Source: Eucommia ulmoides
Taxonomy: Eukaryota; Streptophyta; Magnoliopsida; Garryales; Eucommiaceae
NCBI GenBank assembly: GCA_016647705.1
Contig: CM028326.1
Span: 29,647,401-29,711,400 of the forward strand
DNA length: 64,000 nucleotides
Direction: 5' to 3'
Shown here piece by piece: positions 22,439 through 34,192 of the stretch. The stretch's first letter is position 1; each line of letters begins with the position of its first letter. The notes beneath the pieces were generated by a model, which worked only from the letters and a program-made list of their open reading frames with translations, ran no database searches and was not told the origin of the DNA. Made by a program: the position numbers and the translations under genes.

Positions 22439-23946
22439 TGATAGGTGTGATCTACCTATATATTTTCAAACCAGTTTTGTTAGTTTTATAGTAGTTTTTA
22501 TATTTATTTTATTATGTTTTAATTAGTTTTTATATTTTTTGTATAAATCAGGTGTGTGGGGCGTAAAGATAGGAAACTGGAGCGAAAACGATAAGATCGA
22601 ACCAAAAACGGTCGAAGAACGGTAGAAAAATGAGTAAGGAGGCAATATTCTGAAAGAAGCCCACCGCCGCGACGTCCAGACCTTCGCCTTGGCGGTGAAA
22701 ATACAGAGAATAACTTATACTTGCTAAAATATCCATCGCCGTAGTCGAGACCACCGTCGCGGCGCTGGAGATGCAGGATGTCAACCTAATCCACCACCTT
22801 CTTCACCACCGAGGCGATCACCCAATTGACCTACTTACCGCCGCGGCGGTGGCCTCTGCAGCCGATTAGATATGTTTTTAGATATTTTGCCTATTTAAAC
22901 CCCTCTCATATCCCTTCTTCTTTCTCTCTTCGGCCATTACAGCCCTTAGGGCTTAGTATAGAATAAAGATAGAGTATGGGGAGTGCTCAAGCAATCCCAA
23001 ATGAGAAGATTACTATGAGGAGAAGGAGGATCGATCGATGGACGGTTTTAGCGACTAATCTTTGGATATCGGCTAAGTTCATCCATTTTTCCTTTTATTT
23101 TTTAACTTATATGTTTGTTTGGGCATGTTTAGCGTAGTTTCAATTGTATAAACGGCTATGGCTATAGGCTAAATGTGGATTATGTATGGGATTAATATTA
23201 TTTATGAAAACATAGTTTTGTTTTTTAAGTGATTGTTCTTCATTATTTTGATTGTGTGTGCCGTATTGTTTGTTTATCATACTTAGAATAATATTCGGAG
23301 AATACGAGGTTTGACAAACCCCAGATTTGGACTGGGGTAAACAAACGCCACGATTTAATAACCCGAGAGGGAGTTGGATTGTGGGCAATCGATGACATTG
23401 GGGCAAGACTCACGTGACCTAGGGTCGTTAAGACATTGAGGAGGACTTTTTCGTTGACCCGAAATCATGTATTCCCCCGTCTTACACTCGAGAGAGATGG
23501 CGGTAGAGTTTTAGAACTAAAATTGTCGATAGGGTAAACACAACATGACGATCCAATAACCCGGTTGAGAGTTGGATTGTGTGCAATCAATAACGTTAGG
23601 GAGAGACTCACGTGACCTAGAACACCATTATTGTAAAATAAACGAAATGAAATGCGTTTAAGTAAATAAAGTTGATCCCTAGATAATCCATCCCCTAACT
23701 ATCTCGTATTAGTATAATTAGTATAGTTAATTTAGATTATATTAGTATTAGTATTAATTAATGAAATACATTTGTTTTTAGCCTAGATAAAGTTAGGTCA
23801 TGATAAACACGGTACTTGATAATAACGAACAACAATCCCTGTGGATATGATACCCGATCTTAAATGATCACACTATACTAAAACTTGAAGCTCATACACT
23901 TGTGAGTAGTCAATACGCGAGTGTGTAACAAACACTTCATCATACA
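22439..23946 (+). repeat. 3' LTR (Athila-like)
   Basis: Starts TGATAGGTGTGATC and ends CATCATACA. It includes the perfect palindrome ACCGCCGCGGCGGT (22837-22850) and several imperfect ones from 22660 on. The second tandem unit seen in the 5' LTR is partly deleted here (after about 23610), so the LTRs differ in length (1508 versus 1618 bp). Confidence 0.85.
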
Positions 23947-23951
23947 GTGGG

Positions 23952-25074
23952 TTCAATTAATGATGTTAGAGTGGACTTAGTAGAAGATGCAAGACTAGGC
24001 TTAGCTGGTGATGCAAGAGTGGGCTCCATAATACCTGAAACTGCATCCTCAAGAAATACCTTAAGAAATGAATCAGTAAAGAATCTAGAGTTAGTAAGGG
24101 TTGATATATCAAAGGACCATAAGGAAGAAAAAATTGATGTTCTTAAAAAATAACGTGACGAGAGACACAAAGAGTTTTAGATATGAGATCCCAACACCCA
24201 TACTCTTTAAATTAATTTCCATATCCTAGAAAGCAACATAGGTGGGCCCTTGGTTCCAGCTTGTTATGTTCATGTGGTTTGAGAAGACCAAAACAAGCGC
24301 AACCAAAGACTATGAGTTTAGAGTAATTGGGAGGTTTACCAAAAAGACGCTGAAATGGAGACTGATTCTAAATTGTTACGGAGGGAACACGATTTATGGT
24401 GTATAATGCGATTAGGGCAGACTCACCCCAAAAATGCTCAGTAAGAGGAATAAATGAGGAGAGCACAAACTGTGTCAAGAATGTGTCTATGTTTGCGTTC
24501 GGCTCATCCATTTTGTTCGTATGTACCAAGACACGAGAGGTGGGTAAGTGTGCCATTTTTGTGAAATAGGTTGCGAAAAACAGGATCCTTGTATTCCATT
24601 GCACTATCTGAGCGAAATACTTTGATATTTTGAGAAAATTGGGTTTGAATCATATAAGAAAACTCAGAATATATTTAGAATAATTTGGATCAAATTTTTA
24701 TAAGAAATAACCATGTATATCGAGAGTAGTCGTCCACAAACATAACAAAGCAACGAGAACCACCCACTGTAGCAGGAGGAGAAGGCCCCCAAACATCAGA
24801 ATGAACTAGATCAAATGGTGTAAGAAAAATAGACTGACTCTCAATGAAAGGTAGGGTTGGTAGTTTTGCAAGTTGGCAATAGATACAGTTGAAGGACTCA
24901 TGCTGAACTAAACCTAACTGACCGCTAGAGATAAGTGATTTGAGTCAACTGGATGAAGTGTGGCCTAACTGAGAATGCTAAATATAGGATGGTGATAGGG
25001 ACAATGGCGGCGGTGGAGACAAGGATGATGGTAATGATGATAATGAAGAGGAGAAAGATGGTGTTGGTGGTGGT
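23952..25074 (-). pseudogene. Ale-like copia integrase remnant
   Basis: The minus strand shows the integrase core in several frames: HSDVWGPSP and FVDDYSRYTW (about 24690-24800), FRSDSAMEY (about 24575-24605) and, after frameshifts, the AERKHRH motif with the catalytic Glu (about 24470-24500). HFWGES, the NRVPS block and the FGCACFG motif (about 24260-24420) follow in the order typical of copia integrase C-terminal regions. A low-complexity Ser/Pro/Thr linker fills 23952-24120. The pre-integrase part at the right is poorly preserved. The remnant is bounded by Athila-like insertions on both sides (target duplications GTGGG at the left, GTGGT at the right). Confidence 0.8.
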
Positions 25075-26460
25075 TGGTAGCCCTCAAATTACGTCTCTAC
25101 TTTTATCGCAAGTGTATGGGTCAAGTTTTAGTAGAGTGAGAAGAGTAAGGGTTGTTGTAACCATAAGGATTGACGTAGATTATCGTTGAATATCATAATT
25201 ATCATAACCTAACTTTATCTAGGCGATAAAAAATAGGTTTTTCTAATAATTATAAACTAAACTAATTAAACTAATTATATTCATTAACCTAATATACTAA
25301 TATTGATGTTTAAGGGAATAAATTGTTGAGAGATTAACTTCGTCCATTTAAACGTGTTCGTTTCAATCTAGTTTACATTAACGGCGTTCATCCTATCCGA
25401 CAATCTCGGTATCGAAATCTCACTCACTACCTCTCCCGAGTATAAAGTGAATGAATATGTGACTTCGCGTCAACGTTGAAGTCCCCTTCGAGCATCTACA
25501 CGATACTTGGTCACATGAGTTTCGCCCCAATATCATGGATTGCACACTTTCTAACTCTCTCCTGGGTCATTAGATCGTCGCGTTGTGTTTAAACCATAGT
25601 TCGAATCCGGGGTTACCTTTCCCGAGTGTCAAACCCCGTATTCTCAAAATCAACCCTAATACTATAACAAGCATATTAATATTGTAATGAAATGGTAAAC
25701 ACAATCGGATAAACATGAACAACCATTAACGAAATAGAGATTTATTCAAACAACGTTTTTATACACGAATCGCTCCTTAGAAAATATATATTTAATTATA
25801 CATGACCATACCAAATATACAATAATAAACTAGCTAAAAATATACAAAACTATCAACCAAACTAAGAATAAGATAGAAAAACGAGGAGACTAGCCGTTAT
25901 CCGAAGAATTGACGCTAAAACCGCTCTGAGAAAGTTTCATCTTCTTCGCGTTGTGATCTTCTCTTGATTGATAGGCCTTGGAGCTCTTAAGACACTCCTG
26001 AAAATGTTCACCCTGTGTTTGGGGAAGAAGAGGCGATACTTAGGATCCAAAATGTGAACAAATATCTTAAAATATCTAAACTGTCTGGCGCCTGACCGCT
26101 GCAGCGGTGGAGAGGTCAGTAGGTTTCTAGCGGGTGGCCACTGCAGCGGTAGAGAGTTTAACAACTCTCTACATTTTGACCGTTGCAGTGGTGGTTTCAC
26201 CGCTGTATCGGTAGAGAATTCAACAACTCTCTGTATTTTCACTGCTGCAGCGGTGGATGCAGGTTCTGAATCATTATCTTTTCATTTTTTTTCTCCACAG
26301 TTCTTCCACCGATTTTCTCATTTGTAGACCATTTTAGTCCCTTTTTACCCAAACACCTAATTTATAACAAAATAAATAAAAACGTATTAAAAAGCTATAA
26401 AAATACTCGAAAACTACCAAAACCGGTTTAGGAATATATATAAACAAATTACACCTATCA
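25075..26460 (-). repeat. 3' LTR of the minus-strand Athila-like element
   Basis: On the minus strand it starts TGATAGGTGTAATTTG at 26460. It contains CTGCAG-type palindromes, including a perfect ACCGCTGCAGCGGT at 26095-26108. The polypurine-like tract (reverse strand AAGTTTGGTGGTATT) adjoins at 26461-26475. Confidence 0.85.
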
Positions 26461-26489
26461 AATACCACCAAACTTAGAATTTTGCTAGT

Positions 26490-28464
26490 TGTACGCATGA
26501 GGATTCTTCGATCCTCGCGGTAATGTGACTAATCGCAAGTGTACGAGGTCAAAATTTTAGTATAGTGTGATCGTTAAAAATCGGGTTATAATATCCACAG
26601 GGATTGGTGTTATTACTATCGAATACCGTGATTCTCATAATCTAACTTTATCTAGGCGACCAAAAATGTAATTTAATTAATTATTACTACTACTAATATA
26701 CTAATTTAACTGTACTAATTACGAATATGAGATAGTTATGGGATGGATTATTTAGGGATTAACTTTATTTACTTAAACGCGTTTGATATCGTTTAGTTTA
26801 CAATAATGGTGTTTGACGTATTTGACAATCTCGGTATCTAAAACTCTTTCACTACCTCTCCCGAGTGTAATACGGGGGATATAATGTAACTTCATGTCAA
26901 CGAAGAAGTCCACTTCAATGTCTTAACAACCCTAGTTTGCGTGAGTCTCGCCCCAACCTTATTGATTGCACACAAAATCTCAGTTCGTAAACTCCCTCGC
27001 CACCTTTCCCGAGTGTAAGACGAGGGATATAACGTGACTTCGAATCAACGAAAAAGTCCCTCTCAACGTCTTAACGACTTTAGGTCACGTGAGTCTCGTC
27101 TCAACGTCATTGATTTCATGTGTTGTGTTTACCCTATCGACAATCTCAATTCTAAAACTCCTTCGCCACCTCTCCCGAGTGTAAGACAAGGGAATACACG
27201 ACTTGATGTCAATGAAGAAGTCTCCCTCAATATCTTAACGACTCTAGGCCGTGTGAGTCTTGCCCCAACATCATAGATTGTCCACAATCCTAACCCTGAC
27301 TGGGTTATCGAATCATGATGTTTGTTTATTCTAATCCGAATCCAGGATTTGTCAAACCATGTATTCTCCAATTATCATTCTAAGCATAATAATCAAATAA
27401 TATGATAAACACGCTTAAAACAGCGAAGAACAATCATCAAGAAACACAACTAAACCAAAATCACATTTTTATAAATAATATTCATCCCATACATAATCCA
27501 TGTTTAACCTAAGGTCATAGCCATTTATACTAGGCTAAACATGCTCAAACATACATAGAAGATAAGAAATAAAAGGAAAAACGGGTGAACTTAGCCGATA
27601 TCCGAAGATTTGCAGCTAAAACCGTCCACCGAACGATTCTCCTTCTCCGCGTGTTGATCTTCTCCTTCTGAATTGTTTGAGCACCCCCATACTCTCTCTA
27701 TATCCTAATCTAATCCCTAAAGGCTCTAATGGTCGTAGGAAAGAGAGGATGGAAGGATATAGGGCTAAAAATATCCTAAAATATCTAAAAACACTTTATA
27801 GGTGCAAAGAGACCGCCGTGGTGGTGGTGTCACCGCTACAGCGGTGAATATACAGAGTCGTTACAAAGTTTCTGCAGGTTGACCGCCGCGGCGGGGGTGT
27901 CACCGCTGCGACGGTGACACTCTTTCTTGTTTTGGCTGTAACTTCTTCGTCCGCGTTTTAATTGAGGTGATTCAAAAACCTAAGGAAAGATAAGAAAAAG
28001 ATATAAAACTTATATGTTTTGAGTGTATCCAAAATAGGATTGAATCATAGTCCAAAATAGCCTTGAAGTTACAGCACCTGTACCAGCTTTGCAGGTTTGG
28101 TGACCGCCTAGGCGAAGAAGTAGGCGGTGGACTTGGAAATGTTTCTGTTGAGGTTTCTGCCTAGGCGGTGGGCTGTCAATAGCCTTTTGTAATTCTCAGC
28201 ATCTTCACTATCTAGGCGGAGGTCTGGACACCTAGGCGGTGGGCTTCCTTTATATTTTTGTCTCCTTGCTTGTTTATCCACCATAATTTTGACTCGCCTT
28301 CGGTTCGATCTCATCATTTTCGCTCTAGTTTCCTATCTTTTTGCCCCACACACCTGATTTAATACAAAAGATAAAAACTAATTAAAACATAATAAAATAC
28401 TATATAAACGCTCGAAAACCAACTTAATTCGGTTTGGAAATACGTAGGTAGATCACACCTATCA
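26490..28464 (-). mobile_element. Solo LTR, Athila-like, with perfect TSD
   Basis: Target duplications CTAGT at 26485-26489 and 28465-28469 are perfect. On the minus strand it starts TGATAGGTGTGATCTACC and ends TGCGTACA, so it is a single 1975-bp LTR. It holds three tandem copies of the unit with TTACACTCGGGA (forward-strand CCCGAGTGTAA near 26858, 27011 and 27175). Uniquely it carries both palindrome classes: CCGCGG/CTACAG types at about 27808-27915 and CCTAGG types at about 28100-28245. LTR-LTR recombination of a former full element is the usual origin. Confidence 0.85.
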
Positions 28465-30039
28465 CTAGTCCTCGAGCAAAACACTTACACTAAAAATAAA
28501 AAACACAACTAAATTAACTAACACAAAAACTAAACACGAATAAAAACACAAACTATCTAAACACAACTATATGTGAGTTTTGAAGTCAACTACCTACCAA
28601 AACATTGTTCCCTCAACAACCCCCACTCATATCGAGTTCAGGAGTAAAACGCACCATGTGATATTCTAGAATTTCGATATTCAATAATGGTAAATGCAAT
28701 TATAGATCCTTTCAACGTGTGTGCGAAAACTCAATTATATAACCATTCAAAGACCGGATTGGATTATCCACCAATGAAACTCATGACTTAAACCGTAAAG
28801 GATTAGGATTTCCATACGCCTGAATGGGTTGAACTCTCCACTAATGTAGGCTTAGAAATTCAAAAAGATCAATAGGATTTGGTTCGGTTTGGAACATGGC
28901 CAAGGGTATATTGAAAATATAAAACAAGTTAACGTTATTAACTCAACGACACCAAAGGCACAACGCTTGGCACAAAATCACACTCGAACCCCCATAGATA
29001 AATTTGAAACAACTCTTAACATCTATTTAAGACCAGCGTACTCACTTGTCAAAAGAAATGGAAATTGAACTATATTTACATATGTTTTTTTTTTTTTTTT
29101 TCTAACGTACCACACCCCCAAACTTATTCGATTATTACAATTTTATGGGTGTGGTTAAAAAAAAAATTACAAGTGAGTACTCGAATACTGAATAAATGAA
29201 AAGTTCACCGTAAACCCAACCGCTCACTTAAAGTAGCATACACGAACGCTAACTGGATTCACTCAAATTGTGCCTTCAGTTTAGCGATATAGGTTTGGAA
29301 GAAGTTCAATTGGCCATAGTATTTTCTATCTGTTTAGAATTGAAATGGAATTATAGGTTTTGACATGGTAACGAAGGATAAATATATTGCAAGGTAAGCT
29401 TCAAAGGCTCAAGCGAATCAAATGAATGCCTAAATCACGTCTCCTTAACTACCTCACCTAGGATTTCGCCTTAAGTTTCCTCCAATCAGGTTCTAGAATC
29501 CTCAAAATGGTCATGAATTTGGCTAATGAATAATTGGCCTCAAATCAATTGAATAACTATATATTGTGTCTTTGTGCCCGTGAAAATTAAGATCCACAAT
29601 AACTTTCACCAAAACGACATGTCAAGCATACAGAACACACATGAATGGGCATTACCCTTGACCTCAAAAAATAATCGGGGGATAATATCATCATCGGGTA
29701 ATGAACCAGATGGACACAAAACTCCGCACATAACAACACATCTACAAACATACACATTTTAACACTAAACAAACATGCATACAACTAAACAACAATTAAA
29801 CTTAAACTACTTAACTAACAACTACAAAACATACTAGTATACTATACATTACCCCCAAACTTAAAACAGATAGTGTCCAGAATGTCCCAATCATCAATCT
29901 CAACATTTGAAATAAAGTATGCCGATGAAAGGGGTTTAGAACACATACCTGGGAGGCGAGACAATCTCGCCTCTGAATGAAATCGGTGGTGATAGATCTA
30001 ATTTATTTTAGACTTGGGTTGCCTCTAAAAAAGCGCTTA

Positions 30040-30240
30040 GTTTATTGTCCTCAGCCTGACATAGAGAAGGGCTCGTCAAAGAGCAGTTTCTGCCCATAGT
30101 AAGTGTCGTACAACACTATATACGGGTTTTGGTTCAGAACGCCCTCAAGATTGGCGAGATTTGGCATTGATTGGCTCGATCTCTCAACAAGACTCATTTC
30201 CATCTCATGTGCTTGGTGGACATGAAAGTACATTGCAAAA
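30040..30240 (-). pseudogene. Conserved tail peptide of the gag-only family
   Basis: A minus-strand frame of about 60 codons with NLANLEGVLNQ, then DTYYGQKLLFDEPF. The element at 39772-45337 keeps the same peptide (LANLEGVQNQ, DTYYGRKPLFDE, about 42160-42262) between its gag-like part and the TTGG-AGGCAACCC block. Its function is unknown. It might be the remnant C-terminus of the parental polyprotein or of an envelope-like frame. I do not recognise a domain. Confidence 0.5.
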
Positions 30241-30393
30241 TGGCGGTGATGGACAAGTGAGCCACATCGGATCCTCGTAGATGTGATTATATTGGATCGG
30301 TGGTGGTATCACAATATGTATCTCCAATGGTAAAGAATCACAATCGTTAATCCATGCTTGGGTTCCTATCTCATTTAAATAATCATTGTTGAA

Positions 30394-31110
30394 CTAGCCC
30401 ACACTCTTTCCGCTTGTATCCAGTTCCTTCTGATAGCTTTCACAAGTAAATATGGCTTGTTCATCTCTCAGTGCCACCTCTTCAGACTTGACCTCAATGA
30501 AGCAAGGAAAATGACCGATTTGCGTCTGAAGAGATATTACGGTCACATTAATTTCGGCACAGACTGTCTCAATATTGTCAAGATGATTCTCGTGCTCACT
30601 TAGCCGATCATTCATTTCCCAGAAGAAAATCTGAGTCTCCCCCATAACTGAGGCAAATATCTTTTCCAGGGCGGGATGTCAATCCATGGCTCCAAAATGG
30701 TGAAACTATCCCCTAATCTTTTGTATCTTGTTGAATAATTCCAATAGTGAAAATCATACTCCGCCATGTCTTCCAACAAATGATAGGCTTCTTTCACGGT
30801 TAATTGGTCGAAAGAGGTAGTATCGTTTCCTCCTTCAACCCAATTTTTGATTGCGGCTAGTAACCCATCGAGGAAGTTCAGTAGTTGACACTTCCTCGGG
30901 AAACGATGATTCAGAAATCAGAACAGCAACTCCTTGTATCGATCCCAAGCACAATAAAATAGCTCAGAATCTCATTGAAAGAAATGCAAAAGCACTTGTT
31001 GATTTAACATCTTCAAGTACCCTGCAAGAAAAAGAAAACTACAAACAAAAATTAAAAAAAAAATTAATGCCTAAATTAAAATCAAGTTACTTACTCATAA
31101 TATCAACAAT
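30394..31110 (-). pseudogene. Athila-like gag remnant
   Basis: Minus-strand frames show QLLNFLDGLLAAIKNWVEGG (about 30825-30885), then EAYHLLEDMAEYDFHYW (about 30740-30795). This is the F-x-GL...EAY-LLEDMA-x-x-YxW pattern of Athila-type gag (retrotrans_gag domain and its downstream helix). A second frame from 30645 runs LSEHENHLDNIETVCAEIN and SLQTQIGHF, resembling the region after the gag core (QIGQLA-type block). At least one frameshift and several stops separate the parts. No zinc knuckle or protease follows. A truncated gag could at most have packaged RNA in trans; this copy is dead. Confidence 0.7.
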
Positions 31111-31124
31111 AATCTAAAAATCAA

Positions 31125-31142
31125 TCCCCGGCAACGACGCCA
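31125..31142 (-). other. Primer-binding site, tRNA-Asp type
   Basis: The reverse strand reads TGGCGTCGTTGCCGGGGA, six bases inside the 5' LTR end at 31149. It differs by one base from the standard Athila site. Confidence 0.85.
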
Positions 31143-31148
31143 AAAACT

Positions 31149-32565
31149 TGGTAGCGTGCAAATTATATCGCTATTTTCATCGTAAGTGTACGAGTCAAGT
31201 TTTACTAGAGTGGGAAGAATAAGGGTTGTCTTATCCATAGGGAATGGTGTAGATTATCATTGAGTACCATAATTATCATAACCTATCTTTATCTAGGTGA
31301 TAAAAAATAGGCTTTTATAATAATTATAAACTAAACTAATTAAACTAATTATACTAATTAACCTAATATACTAATATTGATGTTAAAGGGAGTAAATTGT
31401 CTAGGGATTAATTTCGCCCGCTTAAATGTGTTCATTTCAATCTCGTTTATATTAATGACGTTCATCCTATCTGATAATCTCGGTATCGAAATCTCACTCA
31501 CTACCTCTCCCGAGTGTAAAGTGAATGAATATGTGATTTCGCATCAACATCGAAGTCTCCCTCGAGCGTCTATACAACACTTGGTCATATGAGTCTTGCC
31601 TTAACGTTATGGATTGCACACTTTCTAACGCCCTCCCGGGTCATTAGATCGTCGCGTTATATTTAAACCCTAGTTCGAATCCGGGGTTACCTCTCCCGAG
31701 TGTTAAACCCGCATTCTCAAAATCAACCCTAATACCATAACAAGCATATTAAGATTGTAATAAAATGGTAAACACAATCAGATAAACATGAACAACCATT
31801 AACGAAATATAGATTTATTCAAACAACGTTTTCATACACGAATTGCTACCTAGACAATATATGTTTAGCTATACATGGTCATGATCAAATATACAATAAT
31901 AAACAAGCTAAACATATACAAAACTATTAACCAAACTAAGAATAAAAGAGAGAAACGAGAAGACTAGTCGTTATCCAAAGAATCGTGCTAAAACTGCTTC
32001 GGGAACGTTTCATCTTCTTCGCGTTGTGATCTTCTCTTGGTTGATAGGCCTTGGAGCTCTCAAGACACTTCCAAAAACGTTCACCCTGTGTTTGGGGAGA
32101 GAAGAGACGATATTTATAGGATCCCAAATATCAACAAAATATCCTAAAATTTCTAAACTATCTGGCGCCTAACCGCTGCAGTGGTGGAGAAGTCGGTAGG
32201 TTTCTGGCAGGTGATCGCTGCAGCGGTGGTTTCACCACTGCAATGATGGAGAGTTCGGAAACTCTTTGCATTTTAACCGCTGTAGTGGTGGTTTAACCAC
32301 TGCAACGGTGGAAAATTCAGCAACTCTCTATATTTTCATCGCTGCAACGATGGATGCAGGTTCTAAATCATTATCTTTTTATTCTTTTTCTCTGCCGTTC
32401 TTCTACCGACTTGCTTGTTTATAGACCGTTTTAATTATTTTTACCCTAAACACCTAATTTATGACAAAATAAATAAAAAAAAATTAAAACATATTAAAAA
32501 GCTATAAAAATACTCGAAAACTACCAAAATCGGTTTGGGAATATATAGACAAATTACAGCTATCA
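31149..32565 (-). repeat. 5' LTR of the minus-strand Athila-like element
   Basis: On the minus strand it starts TGATAGCTGTAATTTG and ends CGCTACCA. Palindrome-like units of the CTGCAG type fill about 32162-32356. The TATA-like box TATTTATA (reverse TATAAATA) is at 32111-32118, so the array sits about 45-240 bp upstream of it. Confidence 0.85.
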
Positions 32566-32570
32566 GCGGT

Positions 32571-33142
32571 GAGGTTTTACAGGTTGATAAAGGGATATTG
32601 GGTGGTGGTGATGGGGTTTGAGATGGAAGGTGCAAACTGTTGAGTTCAAATAGACGTCCAACTTTATGACCAGTTCGAAGGGTTTCTCTTATCTGAAAAT
32701 CTTGCACGTGCCAACCACTATTAAAAACATTGACTTTAAATCCCAATACATCAAGTTGCCCAAGAGATAAGAGATTTAAGGCGAGTTTCAGAATTAAATA
32801 CTTGTCAAGAATAAAACGAAATGAAGTAGAAACCAAACCGATATGAGTAACATGCATTTGAGAACCGTCAGTGGTATGAATATTAGGGGTATTCATAGTG
32901 GATAGTTTGGATGAGAATATATTAGGATCATATGTCACATGATTACAACAGGCAGAATCAAATAACCAATAAAAATTACCTGTAATAAGTGAAAGAGCAG
33001 GAAATTTTTTTGTACCATTCTTGAAATTTTTTTGGTCGAATAGTGAAGTCATATCTACAATAGAGATTGTAACAGTAGTGGAGGTAGGATCCGAACCCTC
33101 TTTGGCATTGAAAATGATCGAAGAAGTGCAACCCTTAAACAT
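32571..33142 (-). pseudogene. Ale-like copia protease/pre-integrase remnant
   Basis: An open frame on the minus strand. From residue about 57 it has the retroviral-type aspartic protease region FYWLFDSACCNHVTYD (DSA active-site motif) and LLSLGQLDVLGFKVNVF. A pre-integrase tail ending GWHVQDFQIRETLRTGHKVG and RLFELNSLH follows. It is cut at 32570 by the Athila-like element. The frame reads a few dozen codons into that element's LTR, so its C-terminus is not native. The pre-integrase zinc motif would lie beyond the cut, at about 25 kb. The gag and zinc-knuckle part expected upstream is not recognisable. Confidence 0.8.
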
Positions 33143-33153
33143 CGTTGTTGAAT

Positions 33154-33600
33154 CGAATTAACAATATACAAAAGAGTATATTGTCTGATATATATCTGAA
33201 GAAATTGAGGCCACAAATGGATTCATAATGCTGAAACTATCCAGGAATCAATCTATAATCATGAATAATCGATTGATGAACTCTTGAATCGATCAAATCT
33301 CCATGATCAACCGAATCAACAATATAAAAAGAATTATACTGTATGATCTGAATTTTATTAAATGGAGGCCATAGATGGATTCAAAACAACAAAATTAGCT
33401 AAGAACTAATTTATAATCTTGAAGAATTGATCAACGAGCCTTTGAATCGGTCAAATCACCGTGATGAACCGAATCAACAATATAAAAGGAACTATACTGT
33501 ATGATTCGCATTTAAGTAAACGGAGGCCACCGATAGATGCGGAACGCAAAAATTAACCAAGGAACAGTGTTAGATCTTGTGATAACCAGTCTAAAAACGT
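33154..33600. repeat. 158-bp tandem repeat, nearly three units
   Basis: Units start at 33154, 33312 and 33470, each with CGAATYAACAATATA. The period is exactly 158 bp and the third unit is incomplete. Further decayed copies may extend to 33620. It lies between the 5' LTR and the protease frame of the Ale-like element, where gag should be. 158 is not a multiple of three and the units contain stops, so it is non-coding. Confidence 0.8.
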
Positions 33601-34192
33601 GTAAACTGGTTAATAGAAAACGCTAAACCAGTCTGATGTCGTGTTGTCTGACAGCAACGAAGCGGCAGACTCTTCGTAGGGCATGTGAGGTCGCGTCCAA
33701 TGTCATATGGAGGTGATTTTGGTGTCGTTGGAATCGTCTCGACGAAAAGCTTCTAATGGTATCTGTATGATGAATTTGGGTTGATATTGAATCCCATAGG
33801 AGTTAACAAAGTTGACAGCGACAGTAGGACTTGCGTGGAGAATCCGATTGCGATAATTTTGATGGCGTTGGAATTGTCTCTTCAAGATGAAGATGATGAT
33901 ATTATGAAAGTTGATATTGAAGCAATGGCGAGGTCTATAATAGTTAACAAATGCCGCAGAACTATGGGGGCTTGAGACAGTACGTGGAGGCACGTGAGAA
34001 CTCTGATGGCGGTGAATTGGGTGTCGTTGAACTCATTTTGATAAAACGAGTCTGATGGTAATGATGAATACGATGTTGGAGTGTTGAATGATGAAAACGA
34101 GATGGGCAGCAGCGTGGCGGAAGACTTGAAACGATTAGAGTTAGTTATAATTTAGTAGGAATAAGGTAAAAAAGAATTGGTTCATGGTACCA
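33601..34192 (-). other. 5' internal region of the Ale-like element
   Basis: Between the primer site and the 158-bp repeats. The reverse strand reads TGGTACCATGAACC directly after the LTR (34179-34192), an altered TGGTATCAGAGC primer site. GTGTCGTTG-containing blocks recur at about 33720, 33865 and 34020 in diverged form. No gag domain is recognised. Confidence 0.5.

Larger units (their letters stand above)
19093..23946 (+). mobile_element. Athila-like LTR element without coding region
   Basis: A complete but minimal LTR element with perfect target duplications GTGGG (19088-19092 and 23947-23951). The LTRs are 19093-20710 and 22439-23946. The primer site is at 20717-20734. The internal region is about 1.7 kb, with a polypurine-like AAGTTTGTGGGTATT before the 3' LTR. 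Neither gag nor pol is seen. After the primer site comes only the block with TTGGGAGGCAACCCAA (about 20850-20866), which in Athila elements lies downstream of coding sequence. It therefore looks like an internally deleted, non-autonomous copy, inserted in the Ale-like pol. Confidence 0.85.
25075..32565 (-). mobile_element. Athila-like gag-only element (minus strand)
   Basis: LTRs 31149-32565 (5', minus strand) and 25075-26460 (3'). Flanking pentamers are GTGGT (25070-25074) and GCGGT (32566-32570), one mismatch. The primer site is at 31125-31142. Gag-like remnants lie at about 30394-31110 and a conserved tail peptide at 30040-30240. A long untranslated region with the TTGGGTTGCC counterpart (about 30016) leads to the 3' LTR. 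A solo LTR of the same superfamily (26490-28464) is inserted just inside the 3' LTR. No protease, reverse transcriptase or integrase is seen. The host is the Ale-like copia protease/integrase region. Confidence 0.8.

Noticed and set aside
24953-25189. 78-codon plus-strand frame with Met/Val-rich product
   Set aside because: It crosses the border between the copia integrase remnant and the Athila-like LTR, antisense to real coding sequence.
33154-33600. Regular repeats that could suggest a CRISPR-like array
   Set aside because: The 158-bp head-to-tail units have no separate spacers, and the context is a plant retrotransposon.
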